Below are positions 44,493 to 53,978 of a DNA stretch of 64,000 nucleotides, piece by piece. Both the position numbers and the translations under genes were made by a program. The DNA lies in contig NZ_BBLT01000002.1 of NCBI RefSeq assembly GCF_000775915.1, positions 186,001 to 250,000 of the forward strand. The letters run 5' to 3'. The notes below the pieces were generated by a model. It saw only the letters and a program-made list of their open reading frames with translations, was not told where the DNA came from and ran no database searches. How positions within the stretch are numbered: position 1 is the first letter of the stretch; each line of letters starts with the position of its first letter. This DNA comes from Sporocytophaga myxococcoides (GTDB lineage: Bacteria; Bacteroidota; Bacteroidia; Cytophagales; Cytophagaceae).

Positions 44493-47400
44493 TTAAAGTT
44501 CAATTTTCATTACAAGCTGATGCTCGTCCATATCAACAAGCTTGCCATCTTTTAGATTTTCTGTGAGAACAAGGGATAATGCTTGGGTTTCACTGCAGAT
44601 ATATTCTTTATTTGCAAGCAAGGCATTGTCTATCAGCTCATCTTTTTTCTGAATGGTGATTTTGATTTTGTCTTGAACTTCGAGACCCATGTCTTTTCTC
44701 ATGTTCTGTACTCTGTTCACAACATCTCTGGCAATACCTTCTTTTTTCAGCTCTTCAGTAATGGTAATGTCAAGAGCCACAGTAACGCCGTTTTCACTTG
44801 CTACAGACCATCCAGGAATATCTTCAGAAGAAATTTCAACATCTTCAAGGGATATCTGAACGATGTCTCCTGTAAGCTTTATTTTGAAAGCATTTTCTTT
44901 CTCCAGTTTCTGAATGTCATCCTGAGTCATTGCAGAGATGGCAGCTCCCACTTCTTTTAATCTCGGACCATATTCTTTCCCAAGTTTCTTGAAGTTAGGC
45001 TTGATCTTTTTCACTACAACTCCTGAAGTATCTTCGATGTATTCGATCTTCTTGATATTAACCTCAGAAAGGATCAAATCTTCAACGGCCACTATTCTGT
45101 TTTTGTATTCCTGATTCAGTACCGGAATCAATAACCTTGAAAGTGGCTGTCTTACTTTTATTGTATGACCTTTTCTTAGAGAATGCACGAGCGATGAAAT
45201 TCTCTGTGCCAATGACATTCTTTCTTCAAGATCAAGATCGATATGTTTTTCATCAGCAACTGGGAATTTGCTTAGATGGATACTTGCAACTTTTTCTTTC
45301 CCGCTTACTTCGTTCAAATCAAGGAAGAGTTTTTCCGAATAGAAAGGAGCGATAGATGCTGAAAGCTTTGCAACTGTTAGGAGACAAGTATATAATGTCT
45401 GATATGCTGCTATCTTATCTTCATTGTATTCACCTTTCCAGAAACGTTTTCTGTTGAGACGAACATACCAGTTACTCAAATCGTCTACTACAAAATCCTG
45501 GATCTCTCTGCCGGCCTTTGTTGGCTCATATTCAGCATAGGCCTCATCCACTTTTTTGATAAGGGTATTAAGTCTTGAAATGATCCATCTGTCGCTTTCA
45601 GTTCTTTTGTTTAAAGGAACCTCTGCTTCTTTAAAGGTAAAGTTGTCAAGATTTGAATACAGTGCGAAGAAGGAATAAGTGTTCTGAAGTGTTCCGAAGA
45701 ATCTTCTCTGAACTTCAGTCACCCCGTCAATATTGAATTTCAGGTTATCCCAAGGTGGTGCGTTAACGATCATGTACCATCTGGTCGCATCTGGTCCGAA
45801 CTGACCGATGGTCTCAAATGGATTGATTACGTTACCAACTCTCTTGGACATCTTTGCTCCGTTTTTGTCCAATACAAGACCATTGGCTATTACATTTTTA
45901 AACGCAACGGAGTCTTTTAACATCACTGCTATTGCGTGAAGTGTAAAGAACCATCCTCTTGTCTGATCAACCCCTTCAGCAATAAAGTCTGCCGGGAAGT
46001 TATTGTCAAATACATCTTTATTCTCAAAGGGGTAATGCCATTGAGCATAAGGCATAGCACCGGAATCAAACCAAACGTCGATCAGATCAGTCTCACGGAT
46101 CATCGGTTTGCCTGATTCACTTACCAGTACAATCTGATCAACATAAGGGCGGTGCAAATCTTCGATTGATTTAAGATTGTAGATCTTTGTATTGAATTCC
46201 TTTTCTTTTTGAGCAAGAGTTTCAGCGGTGATGTTAAGCGCTTTGTTTGCTTTCTGAATTTCCTCATTCAGCTCCTGAAGAGAACCGATACATTTTTCTT
46301 CCTTACCATCTTCAGTTCTCCAAATAGGAAGCGGAGTTCCCCAGTATCTTGATCTTGAAAGGTTCCAATCTACAAGATTTTCCAGCCAGTTACCAAAACG
46401 TCCGGTACCGGTACTTGCAGGCTTCCAGTTGATGGTTTTGTTTAATTCAACCAGTCTGTCTTTTACAGCAGTCGTTTTGATAAACCAGGAATCAAGCGGA
46501 TAGTATAATACAGGTTTATCTGTTCTCCAGCAGTGAGGGTAGGAGTGCTCATACTTCTCAACTTTGAAAGCTTTGTTTTCAGTCTTGAGCTTTATTCCGA
46601 TTCTTTCATCTACCGAAAGGTATTTATCGCGGCCCTGCTTTTTTCTCTCTTCCTCTTTTTCGGCTTCAGTCAGGTAAGCTTCTTTTACATACTCTCCCGG
46701 AAAGTCTTTTACTTCAATTACAAACTTTCCTTGTTTATCTACAAGTGGAAGTTGGTTGCCTTCTTCATCCTTAACAGTAATAGCAGGCACGCCAGCAAGT
46801 TTTGCTACTCTTGCATCGTCTGCACCAAAGGTAGGAGCAATGTGAACGATACCTGTACCATCTTCAGTACTTACGAAGTCACCAGGTATCACTTTGAAGG
46901 CCTTGTCTGCTTCTTCCGGCTGTACATAAGGCAGAAGTTGTTCATATCTGATGCCAACAAGTTCTTTTCCTTTAACTTCTTTTAAAGTTTTGAAAGGAAT
47001 ATTTTTATCACCCTCTTTAAAGTCTTCCAGCTTCAGTTCTGCATTCTTAGCATTGAAGTATTTTCCGGCAAGATCTTTAGCAAGGATAACAATTCCTGGC
47101 TTAAAAGTATAAGGGTTAAATGTTTTTACAGCGACATAGGTAATGTTCTCGCCCACTGCAAGGGCGCTGTTTGAAGGAAGTGTCCACGGAGTGGTCGTCC
47201 ATGCCAGGAAATAAGTCTGATCTGTTTCTGCATCCGATAGACCCAAGAGACTTTTTACTTTTTCCTTTGAGCTATCTGCTACCTTAAACTGAGCCACTGC
47301 AGAGGTATCTCTTACATCTTTATAGGTTCCGGGCTGATTCAGCTCGTGAGAGCTAAGTCCGGTACCAGCTGCAGGAGAATATGGCTGAATGGTATACCCT

Positions 47401-47921
47401 TTGTACAAAAAGCCTTTTTTATATAGCTCCTTTAACAGAAACCATACAGACTCTATATATGCTTTCTCAAAAGTGATATAAGGATTGTCAAGGTCTACCC
47501 AATAACCCATCTTTTCAGTAAGGTCATCCCACTGTGATTTATATTTCATCACAGCTTCACGGCATTTCTGGTTGTATTCTTCTACTGATATTTTTTTACC
47601 AATATCTTCTTTAGTAATACCAAGTTCTTTTTCAACCTGCAGCTCTACAGGAAGGCCATGTGTATCCCAGCCACCTTTTCTTTTTACCTGAAATCCTTTT
47701 AAAGTTTTATAGCGGCAGAAAATATCCTTTACCGTTCTTGCCATTACGTGGTGAATACCGGGAGTTCCATTTGCAGAAGGAGGACCTTCGTAAAATGTAA
47801 AACTTGGAGCACCTTCTCTGCTCGTTATAGATTGTTCGAAAACCTTATGCTGCTTCCAGTAGGAAAGTACTTCTTCTCCTACTTTTGCAAGATCGACGTT
47901 CTTGTATTCCCTGTACTTCAC
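44493..47921 (-). CDS. ileS: Isoleucyl-tRNA synthetase
   Basis: The 1142-residue class I synthetase has the HIGH variant HHVM (57-60) in NGTPGIHHVMA, KMSKR near residue 690, an editing domain between them (including TTTPWTLPSNSALAVG) and a C-terminal anticodon-binding region. It charges tRNA-Ile. It is the first gene of an ileS-lspA unit, a common arrangement. A candidate promoter about 190 bases upstream implies a long leader. Confidence 0.95.
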   Translation of the reverse strand: MKYREYKNVDLAKVGEEVLSYWKQHKVFEQSITSREGAPSFTFYEGPPSANGTPGIHHVMARTVKDIFCRYKTLKGFQVKRKGGWDTHGLPVELQVEKELGITKEDIGKKISVEEYNQKCREAVMKYKSQWDDLTEKMGYWVDLDNPYITFEKAYIESVWFLLKELYKKGFLYKGYTIQPYSPAAGTGLSSHELNQPGTYKDVRDTSAVAQFKVADSSKEKVKSLLGLSDAETDQTYFLAWTTTPWTLPSNSALAVGENITYVAVKTFNPYTFKPGIVILAKDLAGKYFNAKNAELKLEDFKEGDKNIPFKTLKEVKGKELVGIRYEQLLPYVQPEEADKAFKVIPGDFVSTEDGTGIVHIAPTFGADDARVAKLAGVPAITVKDEEGNQLPLVDKQGKFVIEVKDFPGEYVKEAYLTEAEKEEERKKQGRDKYLSVDERIGIKLKTENKAFKVEKYEHSYPHCWRTDKPVLYYPLDSWFIKTTAVKDRLVELNKTINWKPASTGTGRFGNWLENLVDWNLSRSRYWGTPLPIWRTEDGKEEKCIGSLQELNEEIQKANKALNITAETLAQKEKEFNTKIYNLKSIEDLHRPYVDQIVLVSESGKPMIRETDLIDVWFDSGAMPYAQWHYPFENKDVFDNNFPADFIAEGVDQTRGWFFTLHAIAVMLKDSVAFKNVIANGLVLDKNGAKMSKRVGNVINPFETIGQFGPDATRWYMIVNAPPWDNLKFNIDGVTEVQRRFFGTLQNTYSFFALYSNLDNFTFKEAEVPLNKRTESDRWIISRLNTLIKKVDEAYAEYEPTKAGREIQDFVVDDLSNWYVRLNRKRFWKGEYNEDKIAAYQTLYTCLLTVAKLSASIAPFYSEKLFLDLNEVSGKEKVASIHLSKFPVADEKHIDLDLEERMSLAQRISSLVHSLRKGHTIKVRQPLSRLLIPVLNQEYKNRIVAVEDLILSEVNIKKIEYIEDTSGVVVKKIKPNFKKLGKEYGPRLKEVGAAISAMTQDDIQKLEKENAFKIKLTGDIVQISLEDVEISSEDIPGWSVASENGVTVALDITITEELKKEGIARDVVNRVQNMRKDMGLEVQDKIKITIQKKDELIDNALLANKEYICSETQALSLVLTENLKDGKLVDMDEHQLVMKIEL

Positions 47922-48315
47922 TTTGTTATATATTTCTTTAATTTCTTAAAAATTTATTTCAGGAGTCTGATATATTTGTTTGCTTTTCAGGCATATTTTC
48001 AATATTGCCTCGACTTTGGCAAAGCATTGTAAATAAATGACTTTGTTCTGTTTTCTGAATTGGCATCCCCTTGAATCTTCAGAATCAGATAAATTTAACC
48101 TTTTTTGAGGAATGCAAAGGTAATCAATTTTAGGTTAAATGAGCTTTTTGGTTAGAATTGATCACATTTTTTAACCATTTTCAGGTTAAAATGGTGCAAT
48201 AAAACCAATGGACATCAGTAATTGAAATCAGAGATTTGTGAATGAAAGAGAATAGTTTTAATTATTTCTAGGGTTTCGATTGTATAAAGTGATGATTTTT
48301 AAAGCTTAGTGTTTG
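47922..48315. other. Intergenic region: ileS leader and upstream area
   Basis: The 394 bases hold no supported gene. Contents: the candidate ileS -7 box (48115-48122) with a leader of about 185 bases, a cluster of GGTTAAAT/GGTTAGAAT/GGTTAAAAT repeats, and an ACCATTTT/AAAATGGT inverted repeat (48174-48195). No T-box motif is recognised. Confidence 0.4.
48115..48122 (-). promoter_or_regulatory. -7 box (TACCTTTG) of ileS promoter
   Basis: On the minus strand TACCTTTG matches TAnnTTTG, 193 bases before the ileS ATG. The -33 region is poor. An inverted repeat lies just upstream at 48174-48195. Confidence 0.4.
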
Positions 48316-49173
48316 TTAAGTGCTTTTCTTTCTTTCTCTTTCTGTAAAAGTTGTGAAATGGGTATTGGCAGGATCTTGTTTTAAAAGCCTAACAAGAATC
48401 TGGTATAGGTGTGGCACTTCTATCCTGAATTCTTCTGGTTTTTCGAAAAAATATTCTACAGATACAGCAAATAATTCTTCAATATTGGTCGATGCATATT
48501 TGCGGAGGAAGTGCGTTTTATCTTTCTTGATCTCATTTATTTCGGTCTTCCCAATTTTGAAAAAGCGTACCAGATCTTTGTAGTCAAACAGGCTATTCCC
48601 TTCAAAATCATCGTCATCATCATACATGTCTGCAAGTTTAATGGCATGGGCCATTTCATGAAGTCCTACATTAAAGCCATCGTCAGGAATCTCATACCCT
48701 TGCTGAAAATGCTGCCATGACAATACAATAGCCCCATCTGTCTGCACTTCACCGACATGCTGAAGATTGGTTATTTTGGAATAATACCGGGTTGGGTAAA
48801 TATAGAAACGGCTGAAATGCCTTAATTTAATGGGACGTAGCCCAAAGGTTAGCTGAACAAAACATGCACCGATCATAATTTTCATTTCTTCAGTGATGTT
48901 CATACCTCCCTGAGGGTAGAATTTTTTATTTAACAGGAAAAACTTAACCCTCCTCTGAAATTTTAATTTATTATTCGGAGAAAGTTTTTGATAGTAGCGA
49001 AAGTTGTATTCTAAAATATGAATCTGGATTGGATTGAGCTTCATAAAATTAGTAAGGATCCATTCTCCAAGGCTCAATACTTTCCTTCCTATTGTCTCAT
49101 AAAGGAAAATAAATGTGGTAATCAGAAATATAATTATAAAGAAAGCCGCCAAGACCATAAAGATTTCCTTCAA
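48316..49173 (-). CDS. MtfA-like zinc peptidase, copy 1
   Basis: The 285-residue protein has an N-terminal membrane helix (5-27) and the M90 metallopeptidase site GLHEMAHAI (HEMAH 172-176), with a downstream Glu in NIEELFAVSVEYFFEKPEEF. E. coli MtfA is a soluble peptidase acting on Mlc in glucose regulation; this protein and its paralogue at 53979 are membrane-anchored, so the target may differ. It is the downstream end of a minus-strand block of secreted or surface-related peptidases. Confidence 0.85.
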   Translation of the reverse strand: MKEIFMVLAAFFIIIFLITTFIFLYETIGRKVLSLGEWILTNFMKLNPIQIHILEYNFRYYQKLSPNNKLKFQRRVKFFLLNKKFYPQGGMNITEEMKIMIGACFVQLTFGLRPIKLRHFSRFYIYPTRYYSKITNLQHVGEVQTDGAIVLSWQHFQQGYEIPDDGFNVGLHEMAHAIKLADMYDDDDDFEGNSLFDYKDLVRFFKIGKTEINEIKKDKTHFLRKYASTNIEELFAVSVEYFFEKPEEFRIEVPHLYQILVRLLKQDPANTHFTTFTERERKKST

Positions 49174-49316
49174 GATAGGGAATTCTGAGCTATATTTCAG
49201 AGCCTGTCTTTTTTATTTAAGAAAAAAGAAATTAGAATTGTTTCAAGGAAATTTTGCTAATTCTACTACCTTTTTGGGATGATAATTTTGATAACTGGTT
49301 TGTAAATATTTACATT

Positions 49317-49348
49317 AAAAAAGGGCTTTTCATTACAAAAAGCCCTTT
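49317..49348 (-). terminator. Terminator of the T9SS protease gene
   Basis: AAAGGGCTTTT and AAAAAGCCCTTT pair with a six-base loop; on the minus strand a T run follows. It lies 29 bases after the stop codon. Confidence 0.85.
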
Positions 49349-49376
49349 CAGGAATTTAAATTAACTTGGTAAAACT

Positions 49377-51947
49377 TTATTTTACTATTTTATGTGTATA
49401 GCTTCCACTTTCTGCTATAATATTTACTATATATATACCGCTTTTGAGATTGTCGCCGACTATGACTTCAGTGACATTCTGTCCAGCGCCTGATGCTACT
49501 TCTCTCCCTGTCATATCAATTACCTTGAAAGAAGTAATTGTTTCTTTTGTGTCCAATGAAACAGCTGTTTGATTTCCGTCTGGAAGTGGTGTAGCCATTA
49601 CTGCAGCTCTCGTTCCACAGCCATTTGTTGATACGACTTTCGTGTATTCTACATTATATGGATAAGTTGAATAGCTTAGTAAAGCTGTTACAGTTACAGA
49701 TGGTGCAGCATATTGACCAAAAGTGACATCAAAATATTTTCTGTCATAATAACTGAAAGAAACAGTAGCATCCGAATTGGTATATGCTGTTATGTTTACA
49801 GGATTAGGGTATTCAGCATATACCTGGAAGTTGTATGGTATTCCTTTGGTAACACATGATGGTCCTGACAATCCGTTAGGTAATACAGTAAATGAAACGA
49901 CATCTGAAAATGTACGGCCATTTCTGTTATCTACAGCTTCTGCTTTTATATTGTAAACTCCTGGAAAATAAGTTTCTATGTGCTGTGTATATGGTGCAGT
50001 AAAATCAACCCCTACAATTGTATTGTTATTGTAAAAGTAGACCGCAGTAATAGTTCCGTCATTATCAACAGCGTCTACTGTGGCAAGCACTGTGTAGCTT
50101 GGAGGTAGCACTGCTCCATTGGATGGATAAGTAACAAATACTACAGGCAATTGATTCGCAGGTGCAATAAGTACAGTAACGGTATGATAATTTTGGCCGC
50201 CCTGATTGTCAAAAGCTACAGCTTTAAAGGTTCTTGTCCCTCCAGGAGCATTGTTATACAAGAATGAGTATGGTGCATTAATATCTGATCCCAGGAATGT
50301 TGTTCCATCATAAAAATCAACTCTGGTTACTGTACCATCAGCATCACTTGCATTAACTGATATGGTAATCGGTGTCCCAATAAGGATATCAGTGCCTTCT
50401 GATGGAGCCGTGATTGTCACAGTAGGAATTTGGTTGTTAGTTGAATTACTTATTCCTCCAGCCAGAGAGTAGTATCCAAGAGATCCATAATCTGAGTATC
50501 CGTTTGTTGCGGGATCTCCATAACCAACACCATCCACAATTAGGAAGTAGGTTCCTGCAGGCACTATTGTATCAATATTAGCACTTAATCCTTCCAGGTC
50601 AGATACTGTTATTGTGTTGCCAGATGCATCTTTAAGGGTAAAAGAAATGTCAAGGTTAGGATAGTAAGGATCTGGATTTGCAGTAATTTGTACACTGCCT
50701 CCTAAGGTGGTAAAATAGAAATAATCAACGTCATCTCTTTTTTCTATTACACCATTATTGTCGGATGGAGAAACATAGCCTGCACTATTATAGATAAGTT
50801 GTTTCGCCTGAGAAGGAATGTCACCGCTTTCGTCTGTTTTGAATGAAAATCCATTTTCAGATGAGATGACCGCGATATCATCCTGGTAAATATTTGTAGC
50901 ACGATTGTACTCTCCTTTGCTGAATTGCACAACACTTCTATAATAGCCGTCTCCCATGATCGGTGCCCAATTTCCGTGTCCAGCGAAATATTCACTGTAA
51001 GGGTCATTTGTACCATCATGATAAAGACCGAGGGTATGGCCGATTTCATGAGAGCCGCATTCTCCTGCATATTTAGAGGTTGAAAGAAAAACCCAAGATG
51101 GTGTATCTTCATTCATAGGAAAAGAACCTATTCGGGCATATCCTCCCCATCCTGGAGCAGCATCGTCAGTAGGGGTGAATATTATCTTTACTCTTTTATT
51201 GATCGGTGTGGCTAAAAATACAGTGGAGTCGGTTGTAATGTTAATGTTAAAAGGTCTGTAATCTTCGCTTATCAGTCTCCAGGCTTCCTCTATTTCTGTT
51301 TCATTCAAGTGGGAAGGTAAAGCATTTATAGGCAATCCTCCATTCCAGTATGGATCCACTACATATTGTCCATCGAAGTCAAGGTATACGACAAATTCTG
51401 AGGAAGGATAACTTTGAAGGTTGTAAACATAGGATCCCTGAGGAGCTACAAAAGATGAAGAAGCCTTTGGCGCTGCCTCTGCAGGTGCTAGTGTTTCTAT
51501 ACAAATAATTTTGTTGATATCAACCTCTTTTGCATATACGTTTTTATTTTTGGAAAAATACTCATAAGCTTTTTTCTCATTAAGCAAGAGTAACTCTCCT
51601 TTCAGATTATCATCTTCAAATGTCAGGTTAAAGGTAGATTTTGAATTGTCTTTAATTTTACCTGCAATTATTTTCGAGTTCCCGGACGTCTTGTCGTAAT
51701 GCACATCAACTGTAAGCTTCTTGTCACCAGACAGTGGAAGAATAGTTGGACCACTTTTCCTTTTCTTATTTGACGATTTGAATTGTTGTTGAAATTCAGA
51801 TACGGAACCAACAAATGTTCCTTCATTCTCAGTATTCTGTGCAGTAGCGGCAGAGAATGTACTGAAAATTGATAGGGATAAGAGGATTTTTTTTGCCAAT
51901 GAGCCAGGTTTGTTTTCCTGCAGTGGTTTTGGAATAGCTTTTAGCAT
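49377..51947 (-). CDS. Secreted metzincin-like protease with Ig-like domains and T9SS type A sorting domain
   Basis: The 856-residue protein has a signal peptide (about 18-36, ATAQ), a propeptide-like region, and a protease domain with the zinc motif HEIGHTLGLYH (300-310) and a Met-turn PIMG (Met331). A PPC-like domain (about 410-500) is followed by two Bacterial Ig repeats (IPTVTITAPSEGTDI and LPVVFVTYPSNGAVL start them) and a type A C-terminal sorting domain ending GIYIVNIIAESGSYTHKIVK. It should be released or anchored at the surface by the T9SS and digest protein. Confidence 0.87.
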   Translation of the reverse strand: MLKAIPKPLQENKPGSLAKKILLSLSIFSTFSAATAQNTENEGTFVGSVSEFQQQFKSSNKKRKSGPTILPLSGDKKLTVDVHYDKTSGNSKIIAGKIKDNSKSTFNLTFEDDNLKGELLLLNEKKAYEYFSKNKNVYAKEVDINKIICIETLAPAEAAPKASSSFVAPQGSYVYNLQSYPSSEFVVYLDFDGQYVVDPYWNGGLPINALPSHLNETEIEEAWRLISEDYRPFNINITTDSTVFLATPINKRVKIIFTPTDDAAPGWGGYARIGSFPMNEDTPSWVFLSTSKYAGECGSHEIGHTLGLYHDGTNDPYSEYFAGHGNWAPIMGDGYYRSVVQFSKGEYNRATNIYQDDIAVISSENGFSFKTDESGDIPSQAKQLIYNSAGYVSPSDNNGVIEKRDDVDYFYFTTLGGSVQITANPDPYYPNLDISFTLKDASGNTITVSDLEGLSANIDTIVPAGTYFLIVDGVGYGDPATNGYSDYGSLGYYSLAGGISNSTNNQIPTVTITAPSEGTDILIGTPITISVNASDADGTVTRVDFYDGTTFLGSDINAPYSFLYNNAPGGTRTFKAVAFDNQGGQNYHTVTVLIAPANQLPVVFVTYPSNGAVLPPSYTVLATVDAVDNDGTITAVYFYNNNTIVGVDFTAPYTQHIETYFPGVYNIKAEAVDNRNGRTFSDVVSFTVLPNGLSGPSCVTKGIPYNFQVYAEYPNPVNITAYTNSDATVSFSYYDRKYFDVTFGQYAAPSVTVTALLSYSTYPYNVEYTKVVSTNGCGTRAAVMATPLPDGNQTAVSLDTKETITSFKVIDMTGREVASGAGQNVTEVIVGDNLKSGIYIVNIIAESGSYTHKIVK

Positions 51948-52149
51948 AATAGTTATGTTTAGTTGAAAATTTTATGCTAAGGAAGGGAGATTTTAAATGA
52001 TCGTCAGTTACAAAAGTTACACTTGCTTTAAAAAGACGAAAGTTTAGTGCCTTGTTGAATGCGGCTTTTAAGAGGGGAAGCCGTATCTTTATGATTATCA
52101 CCTCTTCAGGGTCGGACTTTAAGTGATGAAGTTTCACTTAAAAAAATAA

Positions 52150-52180
52150 AAAAGGCCAACTTTGATAAGTTGGCCTTTTA
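52150..52180 (-). terminator. Terminator of cspA
   Basis: AAAAGGCCAACTT and AAGTTGGCCTTTT pair perfectly around a five-base loop; on the minus strand a T run follows. It lies about 48 bases after the cspA stop. Confidence 0.9.
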
Positions 52181-52227
52181 TTACAATTACTAAAGCTTTA
52201 AAGAATATATTCCTTTAATAGGATTTC

Positions 52228-52419
52228 TTAGTTTACTAATTGAACGTTCACGGCATTCATGCCTTTTCTACCTTTTTCAAGATCAAATTTAACTTGGTCG
52301 TTTTCACGAATTTCGTCAATTAGACCTGAAGAGTGAACGAAGATGTCCTCACCGGACTCTGCTGATTTAATAAACCCAAAACCTTTTGAGTTATTAAAAA
52401 ATTTAACTGTTCCTTGCAT
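52228..52419 (-). CDS. Cold-shock protein CspA family
   Basis: The 63-residue protein is a single cold-shock domain: GTVKFFNNSKGFGFIK (RNP1) and EDIFVHSSG (RNP2), ending MNAVNVQLVN. It binds single-stranded nucleic acid as an RNA chaperone. An 8-bp hairpin (52443-52465) lies 23 bases before the start and may affect translation. A paralogue with an extra N-terminal region lies at 53371. Confidence 0.95.
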   Translation of the reverse strand: MQGTVKFFNNSKGFGFIKSAESGEDIFVHSSGLIDEIRENDQVKFDLEKGRKGMNAVNVQLVN

Positions 52420-52442
52420 TATTATGTATTTATGAAATTAAA

Positions 52443-52465
52443 AACATTTTCAACGGTAAAATGTT
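52443..52465 (-). promoter_or_regulatory. Leader hairpin of cspA
   Basis: AACATTTT and AAAATGTT pair around CAACGGT, 23 bases before the start codon. Cold-shock genes often have structured leaders that open or refold with temperature. A role here is inferred only from position. Confidence 0.4.
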
Positions 52466-52526
52466 CAAAAATGTACCTACATTTTTTTTCTTTTACTGTA
52501 ATAAATTTTAAAACCGTTCAAACGCT

Positions 52527-53270
52527 TTATTTTAGGATTTCAAAGTCTATATGAAAATGATCATCATGTAGACTATTAATCAAAGGGGTAAGGCTATTGA
52601 CGAGGTAAATGTTACTTTGCTTTAGTTTTTTTCCGTTAGGTGTGGCAAAAATAAGATTTTTAAATTCAGTTTTGATAATTACTTTCTGAATTTTATACCC
52701 ATTATTTCTTGCCTGAGTTTCTAGAGAAAGAATTTGCCTGGCAACCAGATCAAAATCAATGGAGATACTCGTGTCCCCGCTGTATTTTCCTTCATTGTCA
52801 AAGTCAAGCCAATAATGGCTGGCACCAATTGTATCGAGGCCATAAAAGGCTTTATTGTCCTTTATTAAAGGCATCATAAAATCAATGCTTAAGCCGTTCT
52901 GATGAGTCCTGTGAGGGAAAATTTTGCCACCATTTTTATTGCTGCATTCCATAATGAAAAATTTCCTATCCGGGATTTCTTTCTCCAGTTGCTTATAAGA
53001 ACCTATCACAGCAGTCCTTATTTTATCATTCAGGAATGCGCGATTGTTGATATAACTGGAGGTGTCAAAGTATTGGTAATTAGTTCCCTGAAATGGAAAT
53101 AGTTTTCCATTAACCAGAGTTCCACCAGATACAGTGCCGGTGGAAGTGCTTGGAGAACTATTTTCTTTATTTCCGGATAAATAAACTTTTATTCTGTCGG
53201 AGGAATGACCTTGTCCGAATACAGAATTGCAGAAACATGACAATAACAGGACTTGAAAAAGCTTACTCAT
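52527..53270 (-). CDS. MepA-like murein endopeptidase
   Basis: The 247-residue protein has a signal peptide (MSKLFQVLLLSCFCNSVFGQ) and the LAS metallopeptidase motifs of MepA: FPHRTHQNGLSIDF (His123 x6 Asp130) and HDDHFHIDF (His235, 238, 240). It should cleave D-Ala-meso-DAP cross-links in the periplasm. The Ser/Thr/Gly-rich segment after residue 35 is unusual. It sits among other peptidase genes on the same strand. Confidence 0.85.
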   Translation of the reverse strand: MSKLFQVLLLSCFCNSVFGQGHSSDRIKVYLSGNKENSSPSTSTGTVSGGTLVNGKLFPFQGTNYQYFDTSSYINNRAFLNDKIRTAVIGSYKQLEKEIPDRKFFIMECSNKNGGKIFPHRTHQNGLSIDFMMPLIKDNKAFYGLDTIGASHYWLDFDNEGKYSGDTSISIDFDLVARQILSLETQARNNGYKIQKVIIKTEFKNLIFATPNGKKLKQSNIYLVNSLTPLINSLHDDHFHIDFEILK

Positions 53271-53370
53271 AAAATTTTTTTATTTCTATGAGCAGCCTGT
53301 CTGCAAAATTCAAACCGGAATGTTTTATTCGAGGGTGTAAAAGCAGTTGGATAAGTATTTTGACTCCGAT

Positions 53371-53826
53371 TTATGATTTTTTTACACTGACAGCATTAAG
53401 GCCTTTTGGTGTATTGATGGTTTCAAAAGTTACTCTGTCGTTCTCTTTTATAGGTTCCTTAATGCCATTGATATGCACAAATATGCTTTCCTGGGTTTCC
53501 AGATCCTTGATAAATCCATATCCTTTGGATTCATTAAAAAAGGTTACTTTGCCCTTTCTGAGAGGTTTCGGCTCGTCACGGTTTGTGTTTCTCGCTACAC
53601 CGATCTGTATATCATCCTGATTAATGACAGCTTTCTTTTTATTCGGGTCTGGAGGAACTGATGTAATATTCCCGTTTTCATCAACATAAGCCATCATATC
53701 CTCAAGGCTTTGACCTTTGCTGGAATGAGCTTTACGTTCTTTGCTTTTCTCTTCCTTTTCTTTCTTCTTTTGCTGTTTTTTCTTTTCTACTTCTTTTTTG
53801 TTAAACGTTTCTTGAGATTTACCCAT
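53371..53826 (-). CDS. Cold-shock domain protein with charged N-terminal region
   Basis: The 151-residue protein has an extremely Lys/Glu-rich N-terminus (residues about 1-40, for example EVEKKKQQKKKEKEEKSKER), a short linker (SLEDMMAYVDENGNI), and a C-terminal cold-shock domain with GKVTFFNESKGYGFIKD and SIFVHINGI. It likely binds RNA; the charged arm may contact RNA or ribosomes. Such extended cold-shock proteins are common in Bacteroidetes but their role is unsettled. Confidence 0.85.
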   Translation of the reverse strand: MGKSQETFNKKEVEKKKQQKKKEKEEKSKERKAHSSKGQSLEDMMAYVDENGNITSVPPDPNKKKAVINQDDIQIGVARNTNRDEPKPLRKGKVTFFNESKGYGFIKDLETQESIFVHINGIKEPIKENDRVTFETINTPKGLNAVSVKKS

Positions 53827-53978
53827 AATTTATTTTAAAATATTTAATGTTGGCAATTTGGTGATGATTTCTGGTCTGAATATATCCGGTTGAAATTGGA
53901 CTAAGAAAGTAAGTCTTTTTTAAGAAGATTGTTCAGAAAGAATCATAAAAATACATGTTTTTTATGATTTGTATAAAT

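Noticed and set aside
44583-46985. Plus-strand frames of 72-150 codons opposite ileS
   Set aside because: Antisense to a full-length synthetase; composition is Phe-rich and without motifs.
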